Shown piece after piece: positions 16,023 to 22,673 of a DNA stretch of 27,147 nucleotides. Numbering within the stretch: position 1 is the stretch's first letter; every line of letters starts with the position of its first letter. A program made the translations under genes and the position numbers. The DNA comes from a virus. The stretch is from positions 1-27,147 of IMG/VR virus record IMGVR_UViG_3300028827_000101; one strand, written 5' to 3'. A model generated the notes under the pieces. It was not told where the DNA came from and ran no database searches. It saw nothing but the letters and a program-made list of their open reading frames with translations.

Positions 16023-16475
16023 TCATATACCTCCTACGTCATGAAAATAGTGAACCTTAATGGCAGCGTGAAAAGCCATGAAAGGTTCCCAATACTCTAC
16101 TCGCTCGTCCAGGGAGATACTCAAATCTTCAACCAGTCCCCCCATAGACAAATCCGAGTAAAAAGTGGCCCAGATATCATCTGCCAAACTACTGACGTCT
16201 GAATCTGGATTAACATTATTTTGTATGTAAACATAAAGATCAACTATCAACTTACTCAAAAACTTATCAATTGTGTATTTTTGCCTGCTGCTGTATTTTG
16301 GTTCCGGTTGGGGCAATCGTCCCACGACAGCGACCACTGGGAATTGAGTAACCGCAAATTGGGTGAGATCACTATACGCTGGTAACTTCCTCTCAACAGT
16401 GCTTATTGAAGATAAAGATTCCAACTGAGTGATCACATATTGAATTATTTGTTCCCGTGTACTATTTGCCGCCAC
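16023..16475 (-). CDS. Tail terminator / minor tail protein (gpU-like position)
   Basis: A 150-residue protein with the pattern REQIIQYVITQLESL..., VERKLPAYSDLTQFAVTQFP, PVVAVV, then a long strand-rich part ending FHAAIKVHYFHDVGGI. Tail terminators just upstream of the major tail gene commonly have this kind of N-terminal helix followed by a P.V.V strand. The start is a GTG at 16475 with SD GGAG 7 bases upstream, overlapping the end of the previous gene by 14 bases. The role rests mainly on gene order. Confidence 0.65.
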   Translation of the reverse strand: MAANSTREQIIQYVITQLESLSSISTVERKLPAYSDLTQFAVTQFPVVAVVGRLPQPEPKYSSRQKYTIDKFLSKLIVDLYVYIQNNVNPDSDVSSLADDIWATFYSDLSMGGLVEDLSISLDERVEYWEPFMAFHAAIKVHYFHDVGGI

Positions 16476-16926
16476 TCATTTGCTCCTTCACTTTCTCCTC
16501 AACCATTTTCATTACTTTATCTTGCTCTTCTTTACTAATCGCAAAAAATCGACGATCTTGATTGAGAAAGAAAGCTTTTTCTGGATTCGGCACCCCACTA
16601 GAATCCCGAGTGTTCAAAAAATACACTCGTGCTTCTCCAAAACTAGCATCAGGAACCATAGAGGACATCATTGCTCCAGTGTAAAACAAATTCACCCGAT
16701 CAATTGGATGCCCTGTTTTGTGCCGAAAGTACGCATATGAGGGAGAATAAGGCTTGAATGGTTTGCCATCAGCATCTATGCCTTGGGCTGTGCGGGTTTC
16801 TATAGAGGCCCTGATGAAAGTGGCCAAACGCAACATAAAACTTGAATCAAAAAGTGCTTTATAGAGTCGCGATATTTTACCAAGAAACTCCTCTACACCT
16901 TTAACTTCTACACTTCTTTCAGCCAC
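16462..16926 (-). CDS. Neck/virion morphogenesis protein (HK97 gp10 / Mu gpG-like)
   Basis: A 154-residue protein with a basic N-terminal helix and the signature IETRTAQGIDADGKPFKPYS, then YFRHKTGH and VNLFYTGAMMSSM. The combination 'G.D..G..F.PYS' plus 'L..TG.M..S' is typical of phage virion morphogenesis proteins at the head-tail joint. The GTG at 16926 follows the previous stop closely. An ATG-free start and a weak SD suggest coupling to the upstream gene. Confidence 0.75.
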   Translation of the reverse strand: MAERSVEVKGVEEFLGKISRLYKALFDSSFMLRLATFIRASIETRTAQGIDADGKPFKPYSPSYAYFRHKTGHPIDRVNLFYTGAMMSSMVPDASFGEARVYFLNTRDSSGVPNPEKAFFLNQDRRFFAISKEEQDKVMKMVEEKVKEQMSGGK

Positions 16927-16932
16927 CTTTCA

Positions 16933-17379
16933 CTAAACCCTTTCCAATCGCCGTTGGCGTGGGATATAACTCTCATCAGAATCAATAGTATCATCTGCAT
17001 CCCAATCATAATTAATCCCACTTGATAGAAGATTAGACAACTCTTCGTTAAACAGTTCCCTGAAAAGTTTGTGTTGACGCTCGAAACCATCCGGCTCCGG
17101 ACTATCTTTCATCAAATAAAGATAGATCAGTTCAAGAGTTTTGTAAACTGACAATCTTTTTATTTGATCTGTGTCAATCTTTTCAGGATCAAAAACCGTT
17201 TCACGCCAATCATACCCGTACTCAGCCGCTACTTCTCTATACCAGCGAGAAACAAGGATACGATTGATTATCTTAAAAGCTTCCTTGTGTTGGTCTTCCC
17301 AATCATTCACTCCAAGTTCTAGAATATTTGGTCGGACCAACACAAGGTCGTCGTCTGTTGTGTAGACCTCTATAGCCAT
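16933..17379 (-). CDS. Head-tail connector (gp6-like) protein
   Basis: A 148-residue, mostly helical acidic protein. The N-terminus (VYTTDDDLVLVRPNILELG) with the following DWEDQHKEAFKIINRIL and RWYREVAAEY resembles the small helical connectors that bind the portal in siphoviruses. The ATG at 17379 has an SD (GGGAG) that can pair in a hairpin (17386-17418). Placement between capsid and neck genes agrees. The family match is by pattern only. Confidence 0.65.
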   Translation of the reverse strand: MAIEVYTTDDDLVLVRPNILELGVNDWEDQHKEAFKIINRILVSRWYREVAAEYGYDWRETVFDPEKIDTDQIKRLSVYKTLELIYLYLMKDSPEPDGFERQHKLFRELFNEELSNLLSSGINYDWDADDTIDSDESYIPRQRRLERV

Positions 17380-17385
17380 TTCAAT

Positions 17386-17418
17386 CTTTTTCTCCCTTCA
17401 ATACATTAAGAGAAAAAG
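17386..17418 (-). promoter_or_regulatory. Hairpin overlapping the SD of the connector gene
   Basis: A perfect 9-bp inverted repeat, CTTTTTCTC (17418-17410) and GAGAAAAAG (17394-17386), with a 15-base loop. The GGGAG SD of the connector gene lies at the edge of the second arm. Ribosomes finishing the upstream gene (stop at 17422) could melt it. There is no following U-run, so it is not a simple terminator. Confidence 0.45.
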
Positions 17419-17421
17419 GTT

Positions 17422-17757
17422 TTACGTGTTTCTTGCCTTGCGTAGACGTTTTGTCTTTTTAGTCTGAGAGACAGCCTCTTCAATCCTCTTCTCAACAACC
17501 TTTGCTGAAGCTTCAGTCACACCCGGAGCAAGAACAGGGATATTAGGTGTTCCTGGAGGTTGAATAGGATCGGGGGGCAACTCAGGAGGCTCCGTCGCAT
17601 CCAAATCTACCTGGATATAACCTTTCCTTTTCAATATCGAAGCTACCTTAGTATCGTTGGTGAAAAACTGTCCATCAACGAATTCCGCCAAAGGACGCCC
17701 TTTCTCTGGATCCCAGACTACCGCAGGCAATTTACCTTTATAAAACCGGAACTTCAT
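17422..17757 (-). CDS. Head-region protein, 111 aa, unknown function
   Basis: A 111-residue protein. The N-terminal 50 residues form a small beta domain (FYKGKLPAVVWDPEKGRPLA, then DGQFFTNDTKVASILKRKGY), a pattern common to short phage proteins encoded just after the capsid gene. Residues 55-80 are Pro-rich (PPELPPDPIQPPGTPNIP). The C-terminus is a basic helix (VEKRIEEAVSQTKKTKRLRK). It may bind the capsid or act in head completion, but this is an inference. The ATG at 17757 has SD GGGAGG. Confidence 0.6.
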   Translation of the reverse strand: MKFRFYKGKLPAVVWDPEKGRPLAEFVDGQFFTNDTKVASILKRKGYIQVDLDATEPPELPPDPIQPPGTPNIPVLAPGVTEASAKVVEKRIEEAVSQTKKTKRLRKARNT

Positions 17758-17784
17758 CTCTTCCTCCCATTACATTACTACAAC

Positions 17785-17934
17785 TTAGGTCGTTGTAGTG
17801 GTCGTGGTTGTTGTAGTCGTGGTTGTAGGCCAGGTTATCTGTTCATTAACCTTCTCTGCCCATCGACGCAAATTTGGGTGAAGACCTGGATTGGTCTCCA
17901 TCCACTTGCGTAAGCTCTCATACTTTCTAGCCAT
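17785..17934 (-). CDS. 49-residue protein with C-terminal 13-Thr tail, next to the capsid gene
   Basis: A small gene in the gap between the capsid gene and the 111-residue gene. The ATG at 17934 has an SD-like AAGGGGG 9 bases upstream and the TAA is at 17785-17787. Residues 1-36 are a basic helical segment (MARKYESLRKWMETNPGL, HPNLRRWAEKVNEQITW, P), and residues 37-49 are 13 Thr. The shared tract with the major tail and adhesin-type proteins supports it as a real, probably virion-associated protein. Tight spacing from neighbours also supports translation. The function is unknown; a minor capsid-surface component is a guess from position. Confidence 0.7.
   Translation of the reverse strand: MARKYESLRKWMETNPGLHPNLRRWAEKVNEQITWPTTTTTTTTTTTTT
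17788..17826 (-). repeat. Poly-Thr tract, 13 codons (subfamily B)
   Basis: Thirteen ACN codons before TAA. It shares 23 identical bases with the tract at 15464-15502. Confidence 0.9.
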
Positions 17935-17964
17935 TTTCTTAATCCCCCTTTCACATAGAGTTTA

Positions 17965-17998
17965 TGGCCTCAATCCTCTAGGGATTAAGAAGTGGCCA
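17965..17998 (-). promoter_or_regulatory. Hairpin at the end of the capsid gene
   Basis: On the minus strand, TTAATCC-CTAGA-GGATTGA forms a 7-bp stem (one G-T pair) at 17988-17970. Outer TGGCC/GGCCA arms (17998-17994, 17969-17965) can extend it across a 5-base bulge. It includes the capsid stop codon. No U-run follows, so it is more likely an RNA-stability or partial attenuation element than a strong terminator. Confidence 0.4.
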
Positions 17999-18947
17999 AG
18001 TTGATGATTTTCCCGTGGTACTCTTCAGGACCGTAATCCAAACCAATCTGGCCGTAAATCTGCCCTTTCTCACTTGCTCCGGTTTTGGAAAGCTCTTCAT
18101 AGAAAAGCACACCTTTGTCCGGAACAGGCAAGAACACTGGGGAACACACACTCAGATCTGCAATCAGTAGAGTACTAGCCGGCACATGAGGCGCCCAGAC
18201 AACCCCAAGAACCGCAAAGTCAGTTTCAATCTGATTAATATTGAAACCACCGACATTACGATCTTGAGGAGCATACCCGTAGATCTCACTCAGTTTCTGT
18301 TTTTGAAAAGCATTAACAAAGATCACCGGATTCACGAACTGAGCACCATTAGTAGCCATGGTTCGGAGTAGTTGATTAACCAGATCCCTAGAAAGAGTTC
18401 CACCACTAGCATCGACAGAATTTGTGACACACGCAGTGATAATCCCTCGAGTTTTAGCCGCAACAGTCGCAGAAGTGGCTTTCTGATACACACCATTGAG
18501 AAATGTATAATCCACATTAACAGCCATCTGACGTAGATGGGCAGTAATCTGGAAATCTTTCTCATTGGTAACAGGCTGAGTCTGAGAAATATCTACCAGC
18601 CCGGTAGTAGCATCAGCCTTCACAGCGCCCATCACAGACTGTTTGGCGTAAGAGATGTTAACTTGGCTTTGGAAGATCTGAACCGTGTTAACATCCTGAT
18701 CACGCACATAAGTCCAAGGAGTAGGTGCAGTGAGAGAATCATTTTCAGAAATCTCAGGCTGACTGGCTGCCTCAAGGGACCAAGGTTGGGCCAGAGGAAA
18801 CTCAAACGCCTGAACAGTTTTTATGTTTCCGCCCTGAAGACCACCGATCATATTCAGGAACGGAGTTTGATTCGCCCCTATAAGGTAAAGTTCACCTGTA
18901 TAGTTGGGACAATTCCATATGGTTCCAGCTGCATTCACATTTGCCAT
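17985..18947 (-). CDS. Major capsid protein (HK97 fold, DUF5309-like)
   Basis: A 320-residue major capsid protein. The opening (CPNYTGELYLIGANQTPFL, MIGGLQGG) and the segment VNTVQIFQSQVNISYAKQSV resemble capsid proteins of the DUF5309/SU10-like group. The remaining features (VDYTFLNGVYQKATSATVAA, then LLRTMATNGAQFVNPVIFVN, and a closing EEYHGKIINLATS) agree. It lies directly after the scaffold gene and has a good GGAGG SD 10 bases before the ATG at 18947. There is no N-terminal protease-processed delta domain, since a separate scaffold gene is present. Confidence 0.85.
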   Translation of the reverse strand: MANVNAAGTIWNCPNYTGELYLIGANQTPFLNMIGGLQGGNIKTVQAFEFPLAQPWSLEAASQPEISENDSLTAPTPWTYVRDQDVNTVQIFQSQVNISYAKQSVMGAVKADATTGLVDISQTQPVTNEKDFQITAHLRQMAVNVDYTFLNGVYQKATSATVAAKTRGIITACVTNSVDASGGTLSRDLVNQLLRTMATNGAQFVNPVIFVNAFQKQKLSEIYGYAPQDRNVGGFNINQIETDFAVLGVVWAPHVPASTLLIADLSVCSPVFLPVPDKGVLFYEELSKTGASEKGQIYGQIGLDYGPEEYHGKIINLATS

Positions 18948-18981
18948 AGTTTATTAGCCTCCAAAATGAAAAGTCTTACTT

Positions 18982-19869
18982 TCAGGCAGCTCGACCCCTA
19001 GACATAGCTTCTTGGCGCAGCTTAAACATCTGATTCTTTATCGCGATAGCTGCGGCCATGTCATTGGACTCAACCGCCTTTTTGTAATCCTCTTCAAGTT
19101 TGGCAAGCTCCCCTTCACCTCCCGTTGCTCCTCTCTGGCCACCAGCAGCACCAGATCCGCCAGAGGTAGTGCGCAAGAGTTTCTCTTTACCGGGATACTG
19201 ATCCAACAAAGCCTGGACAGCCTCATCAAAATCCGCCAACTCACCGGGATTCGTTCGGCTGTAGATAGGATCCCCATTAGGATAGTAAGCCACGAGTTTG
19301 AGTTTTCCAGTTTTGTCGTCCTCCTCTACCTTGAAATACCGACCAAAATAAGTTTCAGCAATCTCAGGAGGTAGAATGGTTTTAGGATCTGGCCCGGAAA
19401 ACAGAGGAGATGTGGCAAAACGATTACTGACCATAAGTTCTCGAATCTGTTGATCCTTAACACCAATAGTGCCTTGGAGATTCTGGATCTCTTGGAGAAA
19501 CTGATTTTTCAATTTCTCCTCCTGCTCTTCAAAAGCCTTTTTCATGTCAGCTTTCATTTTCTCCACCTTCTCAGCCTTGAGCCAATCTTTTTCATTGAAG
19601 TTCTTGACTGTCTCAAGAGCCTTTTCCGCCTCAGTTTTCCACTCTTGTAGATCCTCAATACCATCGAACAACTTTAACTTATTCTCAAACTCCTTAGCTC
19701 GTTCTCGATGTTTCTTATTCTCTCGTCCGAGATCAATAATCTTCTGGTACATCCCAACAGGATCCAAAGCCAACTCTTTGCCTTCTGGATCAAGATAAAC
19801 GGGTTTGCCTTCTTGAAAAATTGGATTACCATTATCATCTGTTTTCAATTTCCATTCGCCATCCGGCAT
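18982..19869 (-). CDS. Scaffolding protein
   Basis: A 295-residue, highly charged protein. Residues 40-150 are a long Lys/Glu-rich coiled coil (IIDLGRENKKHRERAKEFEN, KMKADMKKAFEEQEEKLKNQ). A compact segment follows (FATSPLFSGPDPKTILPPEI, ETYFGRYFKVEEDDKTGKL), then a Gly-rich linker (GGSGAAGGQRGATGGEGE) and a short basic C-terminal helix (FKLRQEAMSRGRAA) of the kind that binds the capsid protein. Placement immediately before the capsid gene is standard. The ATG at 19869 has an AGGAGG SD 8 bases upstream. Confidence 0.82.
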   Translation of the reverse strand: MPDGEWKLKTDDNGNPIFQEGKPVYLDPEGKELALDPVGMYQKIIDLGRENKKHRERAKEFENKLKLFDGIEDLQEWKTEAEKALETVKNFNEKDWLKAEKVEKMKADMKKAFEEQEEKLKNQFLQEIQNLQGTIGVKDQQIRELMVSNRFATSPLFSGPDPKTILPPEIAETYFGRYFKVEEDDKTGKLKLVAYYPNGDPIYSRTNPGELADFDEAVQALLDQYPGKEKLLRTTSGGSGAAGGQRGATGGEGELAKLEEDYKKAVESNDMAAAIAIKNQMFKLRQEAMSRGRAA

Positions 19870-19937
19870 GACCTTATCCTCCTCTTAATGTTGTTCATCC
19901 GAACGAAAGACGCAACGCATTCTTTTCCCGTCCGGGA

Positions 19938-20156
19938 TTAGAGTTCATCAACCAAAAAATCCCATCCATAAGCCATCTTCAAAAATGATTGAAGAGCAAT
20001 GGAAGGATAACGTTTACCACTCTTCTCTTCAACTTGAACTATTGGCCCAAAATCATTACTATCACCGAGGTAAAAGAGTTTTTTACCTGTTTCCTTTTGC
20101 TCGGCAATGAGTTTTTCCTCTTTGACTTTACGATCTATTTTAAACTGTTGGGCCAT
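19938..20156 (-). CDS. Small protein, 72 aa, between the MuF and scaffold genes
   Basis: Not recognised. The start is the ATG at 20156, preceded by a very strong AAGGAGGTG SD; the frame is open to a TTG at 20198, but the SD lies downstream of that. The product MAQQFKIDRKVKEEKLIAEQ... is charged at the N-terminus, then GKKLFYLGDSNDFGPIVQVE and a helical C-terminus. A 68-base gap follows before the scaffold gene and holds only that gene's SD and a weak GC-rich palindrome. Confidence 0.6.
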   Translation of the reverse strand: MAQQFKIDRKVKEEKLIAEQKETGKKLFYLGDSNDFGPIVQVEEKSGKRYPSIALQSFLKMAYGWDFLVDEL

Positions 20157-20183
20157 TATTTTTTCACCACCTCCTTTCCTATA

Positions 20184-20212
20184 ATTATAAATATTCAATG
20201 AAAAGAAATAAA
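20184..20212 (-). promoter_or_regulatory. Possible promoter upstream of the 72-aa and scaffold genes
   Basis: An AT-rich gap contains a consensus TATAAT (20189-20184) with a weak TTTATT (20212-20207) 17 bases upstream. Transcription would start just before the strong SD of the 72-residue gene. The -35 match is poor and AT-rich DNA gives such hits by chance. Confidence 0.25.
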
Positions 20213-20217
20213 CTATT

Positions 20218-22656
20218 TTATTGTTCTACGTCGGTAATCTCTGTGATCTCATATTCAGTCACGTCATTCCTATATAACTTGACACTATTCTCTTTCGCCC
20301 ACTTAAGAATCCGTTTTCTAGCAGTTTTTGAGAGTTTTTGCCATTGATCTCCACCATAACTCTTCATAAAGTAGATAGAATCAATATCTTTAGCCGCTAC
20401 CCCATTCTGAATCTGAGTTTCTATGTAAACTCTATTAAACGTCTCCCCAAAATTATCAATAAGTGTCTCAATTCTACTCGTGTCAACAAGTTGTTTGAGA
20501 TCTCTAATTCTCTCGCTCATTTGAACATAAACTGGTAACTCTGTTCCTTGTGGCGAAACAGTGAAAAGAGATACAAATTTTGGTTCATTCACTCTTGATG
20601 CAACAACTGCAGCCTGCTCTCCTTCTGGAACACCATGAAGATAAATCAAACTATCTGTGCCAGTAAAAGTAGCACGATTTTTCACTGATTCTTTCAACTT
20701 AACTGCTATTTCTCCATATTGATTTATCGCTCCAGAGTAAGGAAGTTCTCCTCCTTCTGCTGATGTGATATACCCATAAATAGGCCGCATCTCATCAGGT
20801 AGCCCTTCAGGAATGCCTAGTAATTCTTTTTCAAACCCTCTTCGTTTCTCTGGATTGAATAGACCCTTACTTCTCCCTGTTTCAAACTGGCTTTTGAATC
20901 TTCCATCTTTTAATATCTTATCAAGTGTTTTACCATCAACCCTAATATAAATATTTTGATACTTCATTGATTCAGCGAGTTTGGTTTCAATGTAGTTTAA
21001 ATCTTCCTCAGTTATCATTTCTTCTTCCAGTAAATGTTTTGTCCTGCGTTCAATGGTTTTTGTTTGGAAGCTGATTTTTTCTCTATTCTCTTCAAGCTCT
21101 TTTAATAGTTTCTCTCTATACCTATCAACGGCCAATGAGTTATCATAGAAAGCATCAGCCACAATTCCTTGCCCAAGTGGAGGTTCCTTAAAACCAAGAT
21201 CAAAAAACAATTTCTTGCCTTTTTCAGACATGGCCTCTCCAAGGAACCGTCGAACACCCATCGAAGTAAGTTCCTCTCGGGCTTTCTTGAAGAGAAGCTG
21301 AAGATCAATCTCATCAATATAACCCATATACCCGGGTCTGAATGTTACCTGTCCATTAGCAATTCCTTGAGCTGAAAGAACTCCTCTCAACTTACCTTTT
21401 CTATCACGCAGAAAATAAACCCTATCTGTTCCACTAGAACGGTATACAGCTGACTCCATCCGATCTATTTGAGATAGAATAACTGTATCATCTTTGTATT
21501 TCTTCCTCAACTCTTTCAACTCATCAGCAAAAACATCTCTAGATGTAGAGAAGGCTTTAGAATTCACCGTCTCCCCACTATAACTAGCCACTTGACCCGG
21601 GCGGCCAAAAATATGTTTTAATTCCAACTCTTCAAGAGCCTCTTCCTCAACTGTCTTCGACACACTTTTAGTAGCCTTAGTAAGATCTTCCGCTTCTGCA
21701 GCGGCAGTCTTGGCCGCTGTCTTCATACTTTTAGCTTTAACTGCTTTTTCGGCTGCCTCTGCCTTCAAACCCTCTCTAACAGAAATAAGGTCTTTGTCGT
21801 CAAGGGTTTTGAAATCATACTTCTGAATATCGACTTTCCCATCAGGAATCCACTCAGGTTCCACAGGCACCCAATGATGTCTACAACGCCACCCTCCTCG
21901 ATAAATCATAGCTGGTCCTCGTTTGCCTTTCCATGGCATATCATTCCAGCTTTCAATTTCCTCTTTTGAGTAAACCTTCCCAGCTCGAGCTATACAAAAT
22001 GGACGACTCGTTTTTATGATATCACCCATATAAAGAAAATGATTCATCCCTAATTCTTCTGCTTTCATGAGGGTGACTTGGTTATGAAAATTCATCACTT
22101 CATCGAAAGCCCAAGTTCCTACATATTGAGTCATCGGGCGACCACGAATATCTTCGTGGCCCAGCAAAATTCCGGTTATCGTTTTCAAGAGATCACTATA
22201 AGGAGCTCCACTAACTACTGCTCCATACATCGCCTCACTTATACGGTCCCGGGCTTGATCCCCAAAAGCCATAAAGTCCTGATATGATCGTTTATTCAAA
22301 GCTTCTATTGTTTTGACGTCAAGTCCAGCAAACTCTACTGATCTTCCTAAATCTTCAAACTGTTTCTTAACCAACCCCAACAATTTATCTCTATCACCTA
22401 ACATGTCAAGCACTTCAGATCCATAAACCTGCTCAACCACCTTTGTCACATCCTTGTAAACTTTCTGTAATTGTTTCAGATTAACTGCTACACCCTCAAG
22501 TTTTCCATCCTTGGTCTTCAGTTGCTTTGAAACATCAATTATTCGTTTCTCTAAATCTTTAATAGATTTGAGGAGACGATTCTGTTGCCGCCGAACTTCT
22601 TGAGTGAGAATACGATTATTCCGCTTAGCAATATTTCCTACAGTTTTCTCATCCAA
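20218..22656 (-). CDS. MuF-type head morphogenesis protein with C-terminal effector-like domains
   Basis: An 812-residue protein, far longer than the 250-300 residues of a plain MuF/SPP1 gp7 protein. Residues 1-130 are coiled coil. Residues 130-265 form the MuF domain, ending with the Cys/His motif SRPFC(221)...GGWRC(258)RHHW. Residues 295-345 are an Ala/Lys/Glu helical linker. Residues 365-495 resemble a GNAT acetyltransferase C-terminal half (KLRGVLSAQG, GEAMSEKGKKLFFDLGF), but the acetyl-CoA loop R/Q-x-x-G-x-G is not evident. Residues 565-790 resemble DUF3626 or ADP-ribosyltransferase-like domains: YIRVDG (R572), RPIYGYITS, RATFTGTDS, and YIETQIQNGVAAKDIDSI with E746. MuF proteins often carry toxin domains injected with the DNA. 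The start is a TTG at 22656, with SD AAAGGA 10 bases upstream. Confidence 0.75.
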   Translation of the reverse strand: MDEKTVGNIAKRNNRILTQEVRRQQNRLLKSIKDLEKRIIDVSKQLKTKDGKLEGVAVNLKQLQKVYKDVTKVVEQVYGSEVLDMLGDRDKLLGLVKKQFEDLGRSVEFAGLDVKTIEALNKRSYQDFMAFGDQARDRISEAMYGAVVSGAPYSDLLKTITGILLGHEDIRGRPMTQYVGTWAFDEVMNFHNQVTLMKAEELGMNHFLYMGDIIKTSRPFCIARAGKVYSKEEIESWNDMPWKGKRGPAMIYRGGWRCRHHWVPVEPEWIPDGKVDIQKYDFKTLDDKDLISVREGLKAEAAEKAVKAKSMKTAAKTAAAEAEDLTKATKSVSKTVEEEALEELELKHIFGRPGQVASYSGETVNSKAFSTSRDVFADELKELRKKYKDDTVILSQIDRMESAVYRSSGTDRVYFLRDRKGKLRGVLSAQGIANGQVTFRPGYMGYIDEIDLQLLFKKAREELTSMGVRRFLGEAMSEKGKKLFFDLGFKEPPLGQGIVADAFYDNSLAVDRYREKLLKELEENREKISFQTKTIERRTKHLLEEEMITEEDLNYIETKLAESMKYQNIYIRVDGKTLDKILKDGRFKSQFETGRSKGLFNPEKRRGFEKELLGIPEGLPDEMRPIYGYITSAEGGELPYSGAINQYGEIAVKLKESVKNRATFTGTDSLIYLHGVPEGEQAAVVASRVNEPKFVSLFTVSPQGTELPVYVQMSERIRDLKQLVDTSRIETLIDNFGETFNRVYIETQIQNGVAAKDIDSIYFMKSYGGDQWQKLSKTARKRILKWAKENSVKLYRNDVTEYEITEITDVEQ

Positions 22657-22673
22657 CTTTCTTTATTCCTTTC

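Noticed and set aside
16908-17090. Separate minus-strand gene overlapping the connector gene
   Set aside because: It lies in another frame inside the connector gene, with no SD and no recognisable product.
2996-17826. Poly-Thr tracts as sequencing or assembly artefacts
   Set aside because: Each tract keeps frame, uses mixed Thr codons, ends in its own stop and differs from the others outside the shared blocks, so collapse or duplication error is unlikely, although read-level checking would settle it.
19870-19937. Terminator in the gap before the scaffold gene
   Set aside because: There is a short CCCG/CGGG palindrome with a 2-base gap, too tight for a hairpin loop and without a U-run.
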